Positions 50,344-60,335 of a stretch of DNA of 64,000 nucleotides are shown in pieces (positions within the stretch are counted from its first letter, which is position 1; each line of letters starts with the position of its first letter). The notes below the pieces were generated by a model that searched no databases, had not been told where the DNA came from, and saw only the letters and a program-made list of their open reading frames with translations. The stretch lies in NCBI RefSeq assembly GCF_004214795.1, contig NZ_CP035928.1:1178001-1242000 (forward strand). Direction: 5' to 3'. This DNA is from Malaciobacter pacificus. Lineage in GTDB: Bacteria > Campylobacterota > Campylobacteria > Campylobacterales > Arcobacteraceae. Made by a program: the position numbers and the translations under genes.

Positions 50344-53160
50344 TCACTTTTGATTTAGTTCTTTATCTAAATAATATCCTGTGTAAGAACCTGATTTTTT
50401 ATGGTTTTTGGCTAAGTATTCTGGAGTTCCTTCATCAACAATTAGTCCTCCTTTACTTCCACCCTCAGGTCCCATATCAATTACCCAATCTGAATTTTTA
50501 ATTACATCAAGATTATGCTCAATTACTAATACTGAATTACCAACTTCAACTAAATGATGAAGTACTTTTGTAAGTCTATCAACATCTGCAAAGTGTAGAC
50601 CAGTTGTTGGTTCATCTAAAACATAAAGTGTATTTCCAGTATCTTTTTTACTTAACTCTTTTGATAATTTGATTCTTTGAGCCTCACCACCTGAAAGAGT
50701 GACTGCATTTTGTCCTAAAGTAATATATCCAAGTCCAACATCACTTAGTGTTTGAAGTTTTGCTTTGATTTTTGGAACCTTTGCAAAAAACTCTAAAGCT
50801 TCATCAACACTCATATTTAATACTTCCGAAATATTTTTTCCTTTGTATAAAATTTCTAATGTTTGAGCATTATATCTTTGACCTTGACAATCATCACATT
50901 TAACCATGATATCCGGTAAGAAGTGCATTTCAATTTTTATTTCACCTTCACCTTGACACTTCTCACATCTTCCACCTTTAACATTAAATGAGAACCTTCC
51001 TATTTTATATCCTCTCAAACTTGCCTCTTTTGTTTTAGAAAATAGTGTTCTAATCTCATCCATAAGACCAGTATAAGTAGCAGGATTTGATCTTGGAGTT
51101 CTTCCAATTGGACTTTGGTCTAGGTAAATTACTTTGTCAAGCTTTTCTAAACCAGTAATTTCAACTCCATCAACTTTATTTACTTTTCTAGCATGATTTA
51201 AAAGCTCTTTAGCAACAGGAAGTAGGGTTTGTAAAATAAGTGAAGATTTACCACTACCACTAACTCCTGTAATTGCACAAAGGTTTTTTAATGGAATTTG
51301 TACATCTAAATCTTTAATGTTGTTGATGGTTACATTTTTGATTTCTATAAATTCTTCTTGGGGTCTATTATGAACATAATCGATTTTTTTCTTTCCACTT
51401 ACATATTGTGCAGTTAAAGTTTTTGCTTTATTCATTTGAGCTAAAGTTCCATTAAAAACAATTTCTCCACCATATTTTCCAGCATTTGGTCCAATATCAA
51501 CTATATAATCAGCTGCTTCAATAGTCTCTTTATCATGTTCAACAACTATTACAGTGTTACCTTTTTCTTGTAATGCTTTTAATGTTTTAATTAATTTACT
51601 TGTATCTCTTTCATGTAATCCAATTGAAGGTTCATCAAGAACATACATAACTCCTGTAAGTCCAGAACCAATTTGACTTGCAACTCTAATTCTTTGAGCC
51701 TCTCCACCTGAAATAGTTCTAGCGTCTCTTCCAAGTGTAATATAACCAAGTCCAACATCATGTAAGAAGAAAATTCTCTCTTTAATCTCTTTTAAAATAG
51801 GTTTTGAAATCATTCTATTTTGTTCATTAAAGTATTCAAAGTTTTTTTCATCTTGGAAAAAGGCATGGGCATCTTCAATAGGTTGATTTATAATATCTGA
51901 AATAGTTTTTTTTGCTACAAAAACACTTTGGGAAGAGGGTTTTAGTCTATTTCCATTACAATCACTACATTTCTTTTCAGTCATGTATTCAGCCATATCT
52001 TTTTCATCTTTTATCATGTCGTAGGCAAGTTTTATTATACCTTCCCATTTTCTAGTAAGTTTATGTCTTTTCCAAGTAAATTTAGCTTCTTCAACTCCAC
52101 CATGCAAGATTGATTTTCTTTGATGTTCTGGTAACTCTCTAAAAGGAATTTTAATATCAATTCCAGCTGCTTCACAATAAGCCATAAGCATTTTAAAATA
52201 GAAACCTTTATTAAAACCATAAATAACTTTTATGGCACCATCTTCTAATGGTAACTCTTCATTAACTACTTTTTTCATATCAAGTGCATATCTAATACCT
52301 AATCCATCACAAGAACTACAAGCACCCTTTGGTGAATTAAATGAGAAAGATAAAGGTTCTAATGGTTCAAAAGAGATTTTACAATCAAAACATGCCATAT
52401 GTTCAGAATAGTGAATATGTTTTTCAACTCCTACTTCTTCATGGTTTAAAACTTCAATTTCAAGTTCTCCAAAACTCTCTTTTAAACCTTTTTCTACATC
52501 TTGTGCAATTCTATCTTTATTATCTTCTTTTATAACAACTCTATCAATTACTACTTTGATAGTGTGCATTTTATTTTTTTCTAACTCGATTTCTTCATCA
52601 AGTCTTGCCATAACGCCATCAATCATGGCTCTTACATAACCTTTACCCCTTAAGCTTTCAAGTAAATCAGCAAATGTACCTTTTTTTCTATTGATAAGTG
52701 GTGCTAAAATTACAACTTTTGAGTTATCAGGTAGTTTTAAAACTTGATCAATTACATCACTTGCACTCATTTGTGAAATTGGTTCACCACATTTATGACA
52801 GTGCTGTTTCCCAACTCTTGCATATAATAACCTTAGATAATCATATACTTCAGTAATTGTTCCAACTGTTGACCTTGGGTTTTTTGATGTTGTTTTTTGA
52901 TCAATTGCAATTGCAGGAGTTAATCCTTCAATTCTTTCAACATCAGGTTTTCCTACTTTATCTAAGAATTGTCTAGCATAAGCACTAAGACTCTCTATAT
53001 ATCTTCTCTGACCCTCTGCATAAAGTGTGTCAAAAGCAAGGGTTGATTTACCAGAACCTGATAGTCCTGTAAATACGATAAGTTTATTTTTTGGTATTTC
53101 TAAATTAATATTTTTTAAATTATTTTCTTTTGCATTAAAAATTTTGATTGAATCTTTCAT
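50344..53160 (-). CDS. uvrA: Excinuclease ABC subunit A
   Basis: This 938-residue protein is full length. It has the first P-loop GLSGSGKSTLAFDT, the zinc modules CHKCGEPISQM..., CFDCKISFEPLEPLSFSFNSPKGACSSCDGLG and CEKCQGEGEIKIEMHFLPDIMVKCDDCQGQRYN, signature motifs TISGGEAQRIR and TLSGGEAQRIK, and Walker B regions YVLDEPSIGLHERD and YVLDEPTTGLHFAD. It recognises bulky DNA damage and loads UvrB for nucleotide excision repair. No anomalies are seen. Confidence 0.98.
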   Translation of the reverse strand: MKDSIKIFNAKENNLKNINLEIPKNKLIVFTGLSGSGKSTLAFDTLYAEGQRRYIESLSAYARQFLDKVGKPDVERIEGLTPAIAIDQKTTSKNPRSTVGTITEVYDYLRLLYARVGKQHCHKCGEPISQMSASDVIDQVLKLPDNSKVVILAPLINRKKGTFADLLESLRGKGYVRAMIDGVMARLDEEIELEKNKMHTIKVVIDRVVIKEDNKDRIAQDVEKGLKESFGELEIEVLNHEEVGVEKHIHYSEHMACFDCKISFEPLEPLSFSFNSPKGACSSCDGLGIRYALDMKKVVNEELPLEDGAIKVIYGFNKGFYFKMLMAYCEAAGIDIKIPFRELPEHQRKSILHGGVEEAKFTWKRHKLTRKWEGIIKLAYDMIKDEKDMAEYMTEKKCSDCNGNRLKPSSQSVFVAKKTISDIINQPIEDAHAFFQDEKNFEYFNEQNRMISKPILKEIKERIFFLHDVGLGYITLGRDARTISGGEAQRIRVASQIGSGLTGVMYVLDEPSIGLHERDTSKLIKTLKALQEKGNTVIVVEHDKETIEAADYIVDIGPNAGKYGGEIVFNGTLAQMNKAKTLTAQYVSGKKKIDYVHNRPQEEFIEIKNVTINNIKDLDVQIPLKNLCAITGVSGSGKSSLILQTLLPVAKELLNHARKVNKVDGVEITGLEKLDKVIYLDQSPIGRTPRSNPATYTGLMDEIRTLFSKTKEASLRGYKIGRFSFNVKGGRCEKCQGEGEIKIEMHFLPDIMVKCDDCQGQRYNAQTLEILYKGKNISEVLNMSVDEALEFFAKVPKIKAKLQTLSDVGLGYITLGQNAVTLSGGEAQRIKLSKELSKKDTGNTLYVLDEPTTGLHFADVDRLTKVLHHLVEVGNSVLVIEHNLDVIKNSDWVIDMGPEGGSKGGLIVDEGTPEYLAKNHKKSGSYTGYYLDKELNQK

Positions 53161-53272
53161 AAATAGCTGCCTTTAAAATTTTGAAGCTGATATTATAAGA
53201 TAGATTAGATAATAATCTATTAAAGATAATTTGGATATCTTAAAAAGTTACTAACATAAAAAGGTTATTAGT

Positions 53273-55810
53273 GTGAATAGATATATTAATAATTTTAAAT
53301 TTGGTGATAATACATTTTATTACTGTGATTTAAAGAGAATATTTAATGACTATCCTGCTTTAGAGAAACTTCCAAATTGTTTAAAAATATTATTAGAAGT
53401 TAATTTAAGAACTTGTGAAGAAAATAATATAAATAAGGTTATTGATATATTTATATCAAAGATTAAAAATAAAAAAATAGTTTTTGAACCAACTAGAATC
53501 ATAATGCAAGATTTAAGTGCAATTCCAATACTAATTGATTTAGCAACAATGCGAGATCAAGCAGAGAATTTTGGAGTTGATTTAAAGAAGGTTAATCCCC
53601 AGATTATGGTTGATTTAGTGGTTGATCATTCTTTAAATATTGAAAAAACTAGTTCCTTTGACAGTGTTGAAATAAATTTAGAAAATGAAATAAAAAGAAA
53701 TTCAGAAAGATATAAATTTATAAAATGGGCAAGTTCTCAATTTGAAAATCTTTCTGTAGTTCCACCTGGTTTTGGAATTTCCCATCAAGTAAATTTAGAA
53801 TATTTATCAACAATGATAAATATAAAAGAAATAGAAGATAAGTTTTTTATTTTCCCTGAGTGTATTGTAGGAACTGACTTACACACAAGTATGGTAAATG
53901 CTTTAGGTATTTTAGCTTGGGAAGTAGGGGAAATGGAATCTCAAAGTATTATGTTTGGTTTAAATTCGCCTTTTTATTTACCAAAAGTTACGGGAATAAA
54001 AATTGAGGGAAAATTACAAAGTGGTATTACTATAAATGATGTGGTTTTAAGTTTAACAAAATTTATAAATGAGCAAGAAACACATCAAGAGTTTGTAGAA
54101 TTTTTTGGTGAAGGTGTTAAAGAATTATCCTTAGAAGATAGGGCAGCAATATCAAATATGGCAAATGAGTATAATGTAGCTGTTTCATTTTTTGGGGTAG
54201 ATGATAATACAATAGCATATATTGAAAAGACTAGGGGAGTTGATGCTTCATTTATAAAAGAGTATTTTAAACTTCAAGATATGTATAATAAATATGAAGA
54301 TTTTGACTTTGATGAAGTTTTAGAATTTGATTTATCACAAGTAAAATCAGTTGTTGCGGGACCTTCTAGAAGTGAAGAAAAAGTTTTAGTAAATAAAGTT
54401 CCAAGTAAATTAAAGAGTTTTAAAAGAGGAAACCTTTTAAAAGCAAATGACATAGTTTTAGCAAGTATTACTTCTTGTTTAAGTACTTCAAACCCAAGTT
54501 TAATTATTCAAGCTGGATTATTAATAAAAAATGCAATAGAGTTTGGATTAGAAATTAATCCAAATATCAAAAAAATATTCACACCTGGTTCTCATAGTGT
54601 TACAAGCTATTTAAAGCATTTAGATTTATTAAAGTTTTTTGAATATGTTGGTTTTAATATTTCTGGTTATGGTTGTGTAAGTTGTATTGGAAATAGTGGG
54701 AAACTATTGCCAGGAATTGAAGAAGAAATAGTTAATTATGATTTGGATGTTAGTTCTGTAAGTAGTGGGAACAGAAATTTTAAAGAAAATTCTAATCCTT
54801 TAATAAAATCAAACTGGTTAATGTCTCCAGCTCTTGTTATTGCATATTGTTTTAAGGGAACTATTAATTGTAATATTATTGATGATGAAATTGCAAAGGG
54901 TGTTTACTTAAAAGATATTTGGCCAAGTAATAAAGAGTTAAATGAATATTTAAAAAAGATACAAAGTGATATTTATTTAAAAAGTTACAATAACCTTTTT
55001 TTAGGAAATATTTATTGGCAATCATTAGATATTGCAACAACAGCAAAATATGAGTGGGATGATGATTCTACTTATATTCACTCATCATTATCTTTCAAAA
55101 ATCTAGACCTTGAAAAAATAGAGATTAAAAATGCAAGGGTTTTAGCTGTATTGGGCGATAATATTTTAAATGAAGATATTTCTGCGATTGGTAAGATTAA
55201 AGAAGATTCCTTAGCTGGACAGTATCTGCTATCAAAAAATATTAAAAGTAATGAATTAGATACCTTTGAAAATAGAAAAGGGAATATTGATTTAATGATT
55301 AGAGGGATTCTTTCAAGTCCTAATTTAGAAAATCTATTAATATCTCCCAAAAAGGGTAGTTTAACTAGAGACTTTCAAACTAAAGAGATAGTTGGTATTT
55401 TTGAATATTGTGAGAAAATGAAAAAGATGAATATTCCTTTGGTTTTATTTGCAGGTGAAAATTTTGGTGGAGGAGTTGTTCGAGATTGGGCTTCAAGAGG
55501 ATTGAGTTTACTTGGAGTAAAAGCAATTATTGCAAAATCTTTTGACCATAGTTTTAAAACTAATTTAGTAAGGGTAGGAGTTTTACCTTTAGAGTTTGAT
55601 AAAGAAGGATTAGAAAATATAGAATTAACAGGAGATGAATTAATATCTATAAAAAGAAGAAATTTAATTCCAAATGAAAAAATTGAGCTTAATATTTTAA
55701 AAAAAGGTTTAAATAAAACTCTTGTTCTTAGATCGAAATTAGAAAATTTACAAGAAGTTGAGTTTTATAGAAATGGTGGGGTATTATCTTATATATTAAA
55801 ACATTTATAG
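53273..55810 (+). CDS. Divergent aconitase-like protein lacking key catalytic residues
   Basis: This 845-residue protein has all four aconitase domains in AcnA order. Conserved parts are QDLSAIPILIDLATMRD, DLVVDHSLN, PPGFGISHQVNLEYL, NMANEYN, the [4Fe-4S] cysteines Cys402 (SITSCLSTSNPS), Cys468 and Cys471 (GYGCVSCIGNSG), and LGVKAIIAKSF. Active-site positions differ: the Gly-Ser-Ser-Arg-Asp-Trp motif is GVVRDW (Val735, Val736), the arginine of Asn-Phe-Glu-Gly-Arg is Asn506 (RNFKEN) and GTDSHT is GTDLHT. Citrate/isocitrate isomerisation is therefore unlikely; a different substrate or an RNA-binding, iron-sensing role is possible. It starts at GTG with AAAAGG upstream. Codon use and A+T content resemble the neighbours. 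Confidence 0.85.
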   Translation: MNRYINNFKFGDNTFYYCDLKRIFNDYPALEKLPNCLKILLEVNLRTCEENNINKVIDIFISKIKNKKIVFEPTRIIMQDLSAIPILIDLATMRDQAENFGVDLKKVNPQIMVDLVVDHSLNIEKTSSFDSVEINLENEIKRNSERYKFIKWASSQFENLSVVPPGFGISHQVNLEYLSTMINIKEIEDKFFIFPECIVGTDLHTSMVNALGILAWEVGEMESQSIMFGLNSPFYLPKVTGIKIEGKLQSGITINDVVLSLTKFINEQETHQEFVEFFGEGVKELSLEDRAAISNMANEYNVAVSFFGVDDNTIAYIEKTRGVDASFIKEYFKLQDMYNKYEDFDFDEVLEFDLSQVKSVVAGPSRSEEKVLVNKVPSKLKSFKRGNLLKANDIVLASITSCLSTSNPSLIIQAGLLIKNAIEFGLEINPNIKKIFTPGSHSVTSYLKHLDLLKFFEYVGFNISGYGCVSCIGNSGKLLPGIEEEIVNYDLDVSSVSSGNRNFKENSNPLIKSNWLMSPALVIAYCFKGTINCNIIDDEIAKGVYLKDIWPSNKELNEYLKKIQSDIYLKSYNNLFLGNIYWQSLDIATTAKYEWDDDSTYIHSSLSFKNLDLEKIEIKNARVLAVLGDNILNEDISAIGKIKEDSLAGQYLLSKNIKSNELDTFENRKGNIDLMIRGILSSPNLENLLISPKKGSLTRDFQTKEIVGIFEYCEKMKKMNIPLVLFAGENFGGGVVRDWASRGLSLLGVKAIIAKSFDHSFKTNLVRVGVLPLEFDKEGLENIELTGDELISIKRRNLIPNEKIELNILKKGLNKTLVLRSKLENLQEVEFYRNGGVLSYILKHL

Positions 55811-55830
55811 GATTATGATATAAATGTTTT
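55798..55830. terminator. Hairpin between convergent aconitase-like and TSUP genes
   Basis: AAAACATTTATA and its complement (12 bp, 9-base loop) end in a T4 tract on the plus strand and A4 (T4 on the minus strand) on the other side. The stop codons of both genes fall inside it. Confidence 0.6.
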
Positions 55831-56553
55831 ATATATCATTATAATAAGTATTAAAATATTTAATATTAAGATATATTTTTTATAAGAGTTTGAATTTATA
55901 GTGTGTTTAGCTTTTATTCCAAAAAATACGCCAATTAATGAAGCTATACCTACAATGGCACCTTCTAAAAATAGCATATGCCCATGTAAAGACATTGATG
56001 TAAATCCAGCAATTGAAGAAAATATTACGAAAAATAGTCCTAGTGAAGTTGCAGATTTTAAATCATATCTTAAAAATCCTACTAATATTGGTGTTAATAA
56101 AATAGAACCACCAACACCTATACTCATAGCAAAAATACCAATTACAAAACCTATAATAAATAAAACTAATTTATTTTGTTTTTTAGATTCTTCATTGTGT
56201 TCAGCAGGGGAGAAGAAAATTTTTACAATTGAGAAAATTAAAATCCCAATAAAAATATATTGTAGAGTTTCATTTGATACATTTGAAACAATTAAACCAC
56301 TTTGAAGACCACCTACAAAGCCTCCAATACCAATAATAATTCCATCTTTTAATACATTTTTTGCTTTTTTAGCATTTAAAAATGAGCCATAAATTGAACT
56401 AAATACCATTTGCATGATAGAAATCGCAATTGCTTGCTTCATTAAAAACCCAGCAAGCAATAGCATTGGAACAAGAACCATTCCTCCCCCAACTCCAAAA
56501 AAGCCAGAGATAAATCCTGTTAATACACCAAATAGTAAAAGTTCAATAATCAT
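55813..56553 (-). CDS. TSUP (TauE/SafE) family membrane carrier
   Basis: This 246-residue protein has about eight hydrophobic helices in two halves. It opens LLLFGVLTGFISGFFGVGGGMVLVPMLL, the TauE/SafE signature, repeated in the second half as IGFVIGIFAMSIGVGGSILLTPIL. Members export sulfite, sulfoacetate or related organosulfur anions. It is encoded 2 bp after cysE, so a link with cysteine/sulfur metabolism is plausible but inferred from context. Confidence 0.9.
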   Translation of the reverse strand: MIIELLLFGVLTGFISGFFGVGGGMVLVPMLLLAGFLMKQAIAISIMQMVFSSIYGSFLNAKKAKNVLKDGIIIGIGGFVGGLQSGLIVSNVSNETLQYIFIGILIFSIVKIFFSPAEHNEESKKQNKLVLFIIGFVIGIFAMSIGVGGSILLTPILVGFLRYDLKSATSLGLFFVIFSSIAGFTSMSLHGHMLFLEGAIVGIASLIGVFFGIKAKHTINSNSYKKYILILNILILIIMIYKTFIS

Positions 56554-56555
56554 AT

Positions 56556-57311
56556 TTATTTCTTTTTAATAGAATTCATAGCATTTATAAATTTATTATA
56601 ATCTTCTTCAAGTTTTCTATCTTTATCACTAACATCAATTCCATCTTCTTCTTTTAAAGCAGTCTCTAAAACATGGATTCTCTCTATTAGATATTTAAAC
56701 ATCTCTTTGTTAATATCTGGTAAATCAGCATGATCAAGTTTACAATTTTTGTTGTCTTTTTTTATAATTTTAGCTGGAACTCCAACTGCTGTTGAATTTT
56801 TAGGTACATCACAAACAACAACAGAATTAGCACCGATTTTAGAGTTTTTACCAATAGTAATATTTCCTAAAACTTTTGCACCGCTTCCTATAACAACATT
56901 TGATTTTATAGTAGGGTGACGTTTCCCTTTATCAAGACTTACTCCACCTAAAGTTACACCTTGGTAAATTAATACATCATCTTCAATTATTGTTGTTGCA
57001 CCAATTACAACTCCAATTGCATGGTCAATAAAAACTCTTCTACCAATAGTTGCAGCTGGATGGATATCTGTTTTTGTAAATAGTGAAGAAATACCAGTTA
57101 ATGCTCTTGAAAGTTTCTTCCAGCCTTTATTATATAACCTATTAGAAATTCTGTGATTTATAATAGCCCAAACACCAGGGTAATTAAAAAATAGTTCAAA
57201 ACTTGAATCTAGTGCTGGATCATTTAATTTTGGAACAGAAAAATCTTCTTTTATTTGTTGCCATAAAGATAGTTCTTCTTTTATTTTATTATCTTTTTCA
57301 TTATTCGTCAT
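56556..57311 (-). CDS. cysE: Serine O-acetyltransferase
   Basis: This 251-residue protein has an N-terminal helical domain and a left-handed beta-helix made of hexapeptide repeats: TDIHPAATIGRRVFIDHAIGVVIGATTIIEDDVLIYQGVTLGG, with the catalytic His/Asp in FIDHA, and then KRHPTIKSNVVIGSGAKVLGNITIG. It acetylates serine with acetyl-CoA, the first step of cysteine biosynthesis. It overlaps speA by 11 bp and is followed by the TSUP carrier. The length is normal, and a charged C-terminal tail follows the helix. Confidence 0.95.
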   Translation of the reverse strand: MTNNEKDNKIKEELSLWQQIKEDFSVPKLNDPALDSSFELFFNYPGVWAIINHRISNRLYNKGWKKLSRALTGISSLFTKTDIHPAATIGRRVFIDHAIGVVIGATTIIEDDVLIYQGVTLGGVSLDKGKRHPTIKSNVVIGSGAKVLGNITIGKNSKIGANSVVVCDVPKNSTAVGVPAKIIKKDNKNCKLDHADLPDINKEMFKYLIERIHVLETALKEEDGIDVSDKDRKLEEDYNKFINAMNSIKKK

Positions 57312-59109
57312 AATAACTCCATATAGTTTTTAAATAACTATTTTCATTTAAATATTTTTCTAGTTTTATAAATATATCTTGCTTTAAATTTGCTTTTAAA
57401 ATTGACTTCATCTCTTCAGTATCATAATCAATATCTTCTAAAATATCTATCACCTTTTGAGATTCTATGATTTTTTCTAATATAACTTCATCATTTTTAA
57501 ATACTACATTTACTTCTGTTGGATGAGAAAATAAATTATGTTTCATTCCTAATGTATCTTGATATGCTCCAACATTGAAGAATCCTAAGAAGTAGTCCTC
57601 TTTATTTAAATTAATATCATGCAGATATAAAGGTTTTTTCATATCAAATGGCAGCTCTCCATCACTATCACATGTAATATCCCATAAAGAAGCACTTCTT
57701 GTAGGTTTTTTATTTAGATGTGTAATAGGCATTATTGGGAATTCTTGATCTATTCCCCAATAATCTGGAAGAGATTGAAACATAGAAAAGTTTAATAGAT
57801 ATTTTTCTTGAATATTTTCATCAATTCTTTTTAACTCTTCTGAGTCTTCAATCTCTAAAAGTGTGATTGCTTTTTTAATAATTTGATGTGTTAAAATTTC
57901 TGCATTTGATCTATCTTGTAAATCAATATAACCTAAATCAAATAGAGTTAAAAGAGACTCCATATGATCCATACTATCATGCATATACTCATAAGCAGTT
58001 CTTTTTGTCATATCTCTGTGTAAATCATGTAATTCTTGAATTAATGGTGGATTTGTCTCTTTTAATTTTAAATGATCTAATTCATATTCTGAAGAAAATA
58101 GTTCTAAAACAGGTGTTATTAATACAGTTGAGGAAGCACTAATAAATCTTCCTGATTCAGTGAAAATATTAGGCTCTTCTACACCTTTTTGTTTTGCAAT
58201 CTCTTTTAATGTAAATACTACATCATTTGCAAACTCATTTAATGAGTAAAATCTAGTTTTTTCATAAGCACTATATTCAACAGCCAATCCTCCACCAATA
58301 TTAATTGATGTTAATCCAGTAGCTCCAAGATTTTTAAGTTCGGCATAAATATGTCCAGACTCTCTTAAAGCTTTCTTTAAAGGCTTTATTGAATTCATAG
58401 CAGAACCTATATGAAAATGAATCATTGTTAAATGATTAACCATATTATTGTCTTCCATTAATTCATAGGCTTCAAGTATTTCAGTTGATGTTAATCCAAA
58501 TTTTGAATTAATACCTCCACTTTTCGCCCATAAGCCACTTCCACCACTATGTAGTCTAACTCTTAACCCTATATTAGGAGAAGACATTTTAGTTTCTTTT
58601 AATACCTCTATAATCATTTCCAGTTCATTTAAACCTTCTATGATTACTGTAATGTTATGTCCCATACTTTTTGCAATGAAACAAAGGTGTATCATCTCTT
58701 TATCTTTAAATCCATTTATTGTAATAGGTGAGCCAATAGCATTATATGTCATAGCAATTATAAGTTCTGCTTTACTACCTGCTTCTAGTCCATATCCATA
58801 TTTTTTACCACTTGCAATTAGGGGATGTATAAAGTTGGGTAATTGATTTACTTTTAAAGGGAAAACAGCATTAAAACTACCTTTATAATCATAAGTTTTG
58901 ATACTAGTATTAAATGTTTTGTATAAAGTATCAATTTGTTTTTGCGTAATATGTGGAAACCTAAGAAGTAAAGGACCTTTAAAGTCCTGCTCTCTGATTT
59001 CTTTAACAATAGAAATAAGTGATGGTTTAGATTTATGATTTACTTTTGCTAAGCCATTTTCAATAATAAAATTATTATCACTCCAGTTATCAATACCGTA
59101 ATTATTCAC
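57301..59109 (-). CDS. speA: Biosynthetic arginine decarboxylase
   Basis: This 602-residue PLP enzyme has an N-terminal barrel with FNAVFPLKVNQLPNFI (pyridoxal-phosphate lysine), GLEAGSKAELIIAM, LRVRLHSGGSGLWAKSGGINSKFGL, TSINIGGGLAVEYSA, and a C-terminal part with SLWDITCDSDGELPF containing the substrate-binding Cys-Asp. It converts arginine to agmatine for polyamine synthesis. It starts at GTG and its first base overlaps the hisS stop. The length is slightly below the typical 630, but no domain is missing. Confidence 0.95.
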   Translation of the reverse strand: MNNYGIDNWSDNNFIIENGLAKVNHKSKPSLISIVKEIREQDFKGPLLLRFPHITQKQIDTLYKTFNTSIKTYDYKGSFNAVFPLKVNQLPNFIHPLIASGKKYGYGLEAGSKAELIIAMTYNAIGSPITINGFKDKEMIHLCFIAKSMGHNITVIIEGLNELEMIIEVLKETKMSSPNIGLRVRLHSGGSGLWAKSGGINSKFGLTSTEILEAYELMEDNNMVNHLTMIHFHIGSAMNSIKPLKKALRESGHIYAELKNLGATGLTSINIGGGLAVEYSAYEKTRFYSLNEFANDVVFTLKEIAKQKGVEEPNIFTESGRFISASSTVLITPVLELFSSEYELDHLKLKETNPPLIQELHDLHRDMTKRTAYEYMHDSMDHMESLLTLFDLGYIDLQDRSNAEILTHQIIKKAITLLEIEDSEELKRIDENIQEKYLLNFSMFQSLPDYWGIDQEFPIMPITHLNKKPTRSASLWDITCDSDGELPFDMKKPLYLHDINLNKEDYFLGFFNVGAYQDTLGMKHNLFSHPTEVNVVFKNDEVILEKIIESQKVIDILEDIDYDTEEMKSILKANLKQDIFIKLEKYLNENSYLKTIWSYYDE

Positions 59110-60335
59110 TAAAAATCCTCAAGTTTTAAATTTTGTTCTTCTTGTGTTGTAATATTTTTTACAAAAATAGTACCTTCATTTAACTCTTTTTCACCAATTA
59201 AAGCAACAATATTTGCTTCTACTTTTTCTGCAAGTTTAAAGTGTTTACCAAAACCTCTTGGTGCATACTCAACAAATGTCTTAGTTGTTTTTCTTTTCTT
59301 ATTTGCCATTTTTAATACTGTATTTAAAGAAGGTTCATCTAAAGCACCAATATAAATTATATCTTCTTTTGTTTCTTTCATTTTTACTAATTCAAGTAAT
59401 CTTTCAATACCAATTGCAAAACCTATACCAGCAGTTGGTCTTCCACCTAGGAATTCAACTAATCTATCGTATCTTCCTCCACCAGCAATTGCACTTTGTG
59501 CTCCAATTTCATTACTAACAAATTCAAAAGCAGTTTTAGAGTAATAATCTAATCCTCTAACTAAGCTTGTATCAACTTCATACTCTACACCATTAAAGTC
59601 TAAAATTTCTTTTAACTTTTCAAAGTCACTATCGCAAGATTCACATAAATTATGAGTGATTCTTGGAGCATCTGTTAAAAGCTTTTGGCAGTTTTCATTT
59701 TTACAGTCAAGTACTCTAATTGGGTTTGTAGAAATCCTTCTATTACAGTCTTCACATAGTTCATCTTTAATATCTGTTAAATAGTTAACTAGATTATCTT
59801 TGTACGGTGGCATACATACATTACATCCTAAAGAATTTAGTTGTAATTTAAAGCCAATCTCAAAGAAATCTAAAATGTCTTTTATCATCATAATGATATT
59901 TGCATCTTCTAAAACAGAATCAACTCCAAATACTTCACAACCAAATTGATGAAACTCTCTTAGTCTTCCTTTTTGAGGTCTTTCATATCTAAACATAGGT
60001 CCATAATAATACCATCTGTAGTTTCCTCCAGCTCGGTCTAACTTATGTTGTACAAAGTGTCTTACAACTCCAGCTGTTCCTTCAGGTCTTAAGCATACGT
60101 CATTTTCACCCTTGTCAATAAACTGATACATCTCTTTATTAACAATATCACTACTTTCTCCAACTGATCTTTTAAATAAAGCAGTTTCTTCTAATAGTGG
60201 AGTTTCAAGGTAACTAAAACCATAGTTTTTAGCTATTCTTGAAGCATTTTCAACAAAATAAGTAAATAAAGTGCTCTCTTCATTTACAATATCTTTCATT
60301 CCTCTTAAGCTTTGTATTGTTTTTTCTTTAGACAT
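59109..60335 (-). CDS. hisS: Histidyl-tRNA synthetase
   Basis: This 408-residue class II synthetase has motif 2 YRWYYYGPMFRYERPQKGRLREFHQFGCEVFG, histidine-specific motifs LVRGLDYYSKTAFEF and AGGGRYDRLVEFLGG, motif 3 AGIGFAIGIERL, and a C-terminal anticodon-binding domain. A cysteine-rich segment, CEDCNRRISTNPIRVLDCKNENCQ, is the usual insertion domain of this lineage. It charges tRNA-His. Its start overlaps tmk by 8 bp. Confidence 0.98.
   Translation of the reverse strand: MSKEKTIQSLRGMKDIVNEESTLFTYFVENASRIAKNYGFSYLETPLLEETALFKRSVGESSDIVNKEMYQFIDKGENDVCLRPEGTAGVVRHFVQHKLDRAGGNYRWYYYGPMFRYERPQKGRLREFHQFGCEVFGVDSVLEDANIIMMIKDILDFFEIGFKLQLNSLGCNVCMPPYKDNLVNYLTDIKDELCEDCNRRISTNPIRVLDCKNENCQKLLTDAPRITHNLCESCDSDFEKLKEILDFNGVEYEVDTSLVRGLDYYSKTAFEFVSNEIGAQSAIAGGGRYDRLVEFLGGRPTAGIGFAIGIERLLELVKMKETKEDIIYIGALDEPSLNTVLKMANKKRKTTKTFVEYAPRGFGKHFKLAEKVEANIVALIGEKELNEGTIFVKNITTQEEQNLKLEDF

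Noticed and set aside
53273-55810. Naming this gene acnA
   Set aside because: The fold and cluster ligands match, but several catalytic residues of AcnA are replaced, so the symbol would imply an activity that the sequence does not support.
55901-56305. A 134-codon open frame on the plus strand
   Set aside because: It is antisense to the TSUP carrier, with no plausible start signal and low-complexity Pro/Ile/Lys content.
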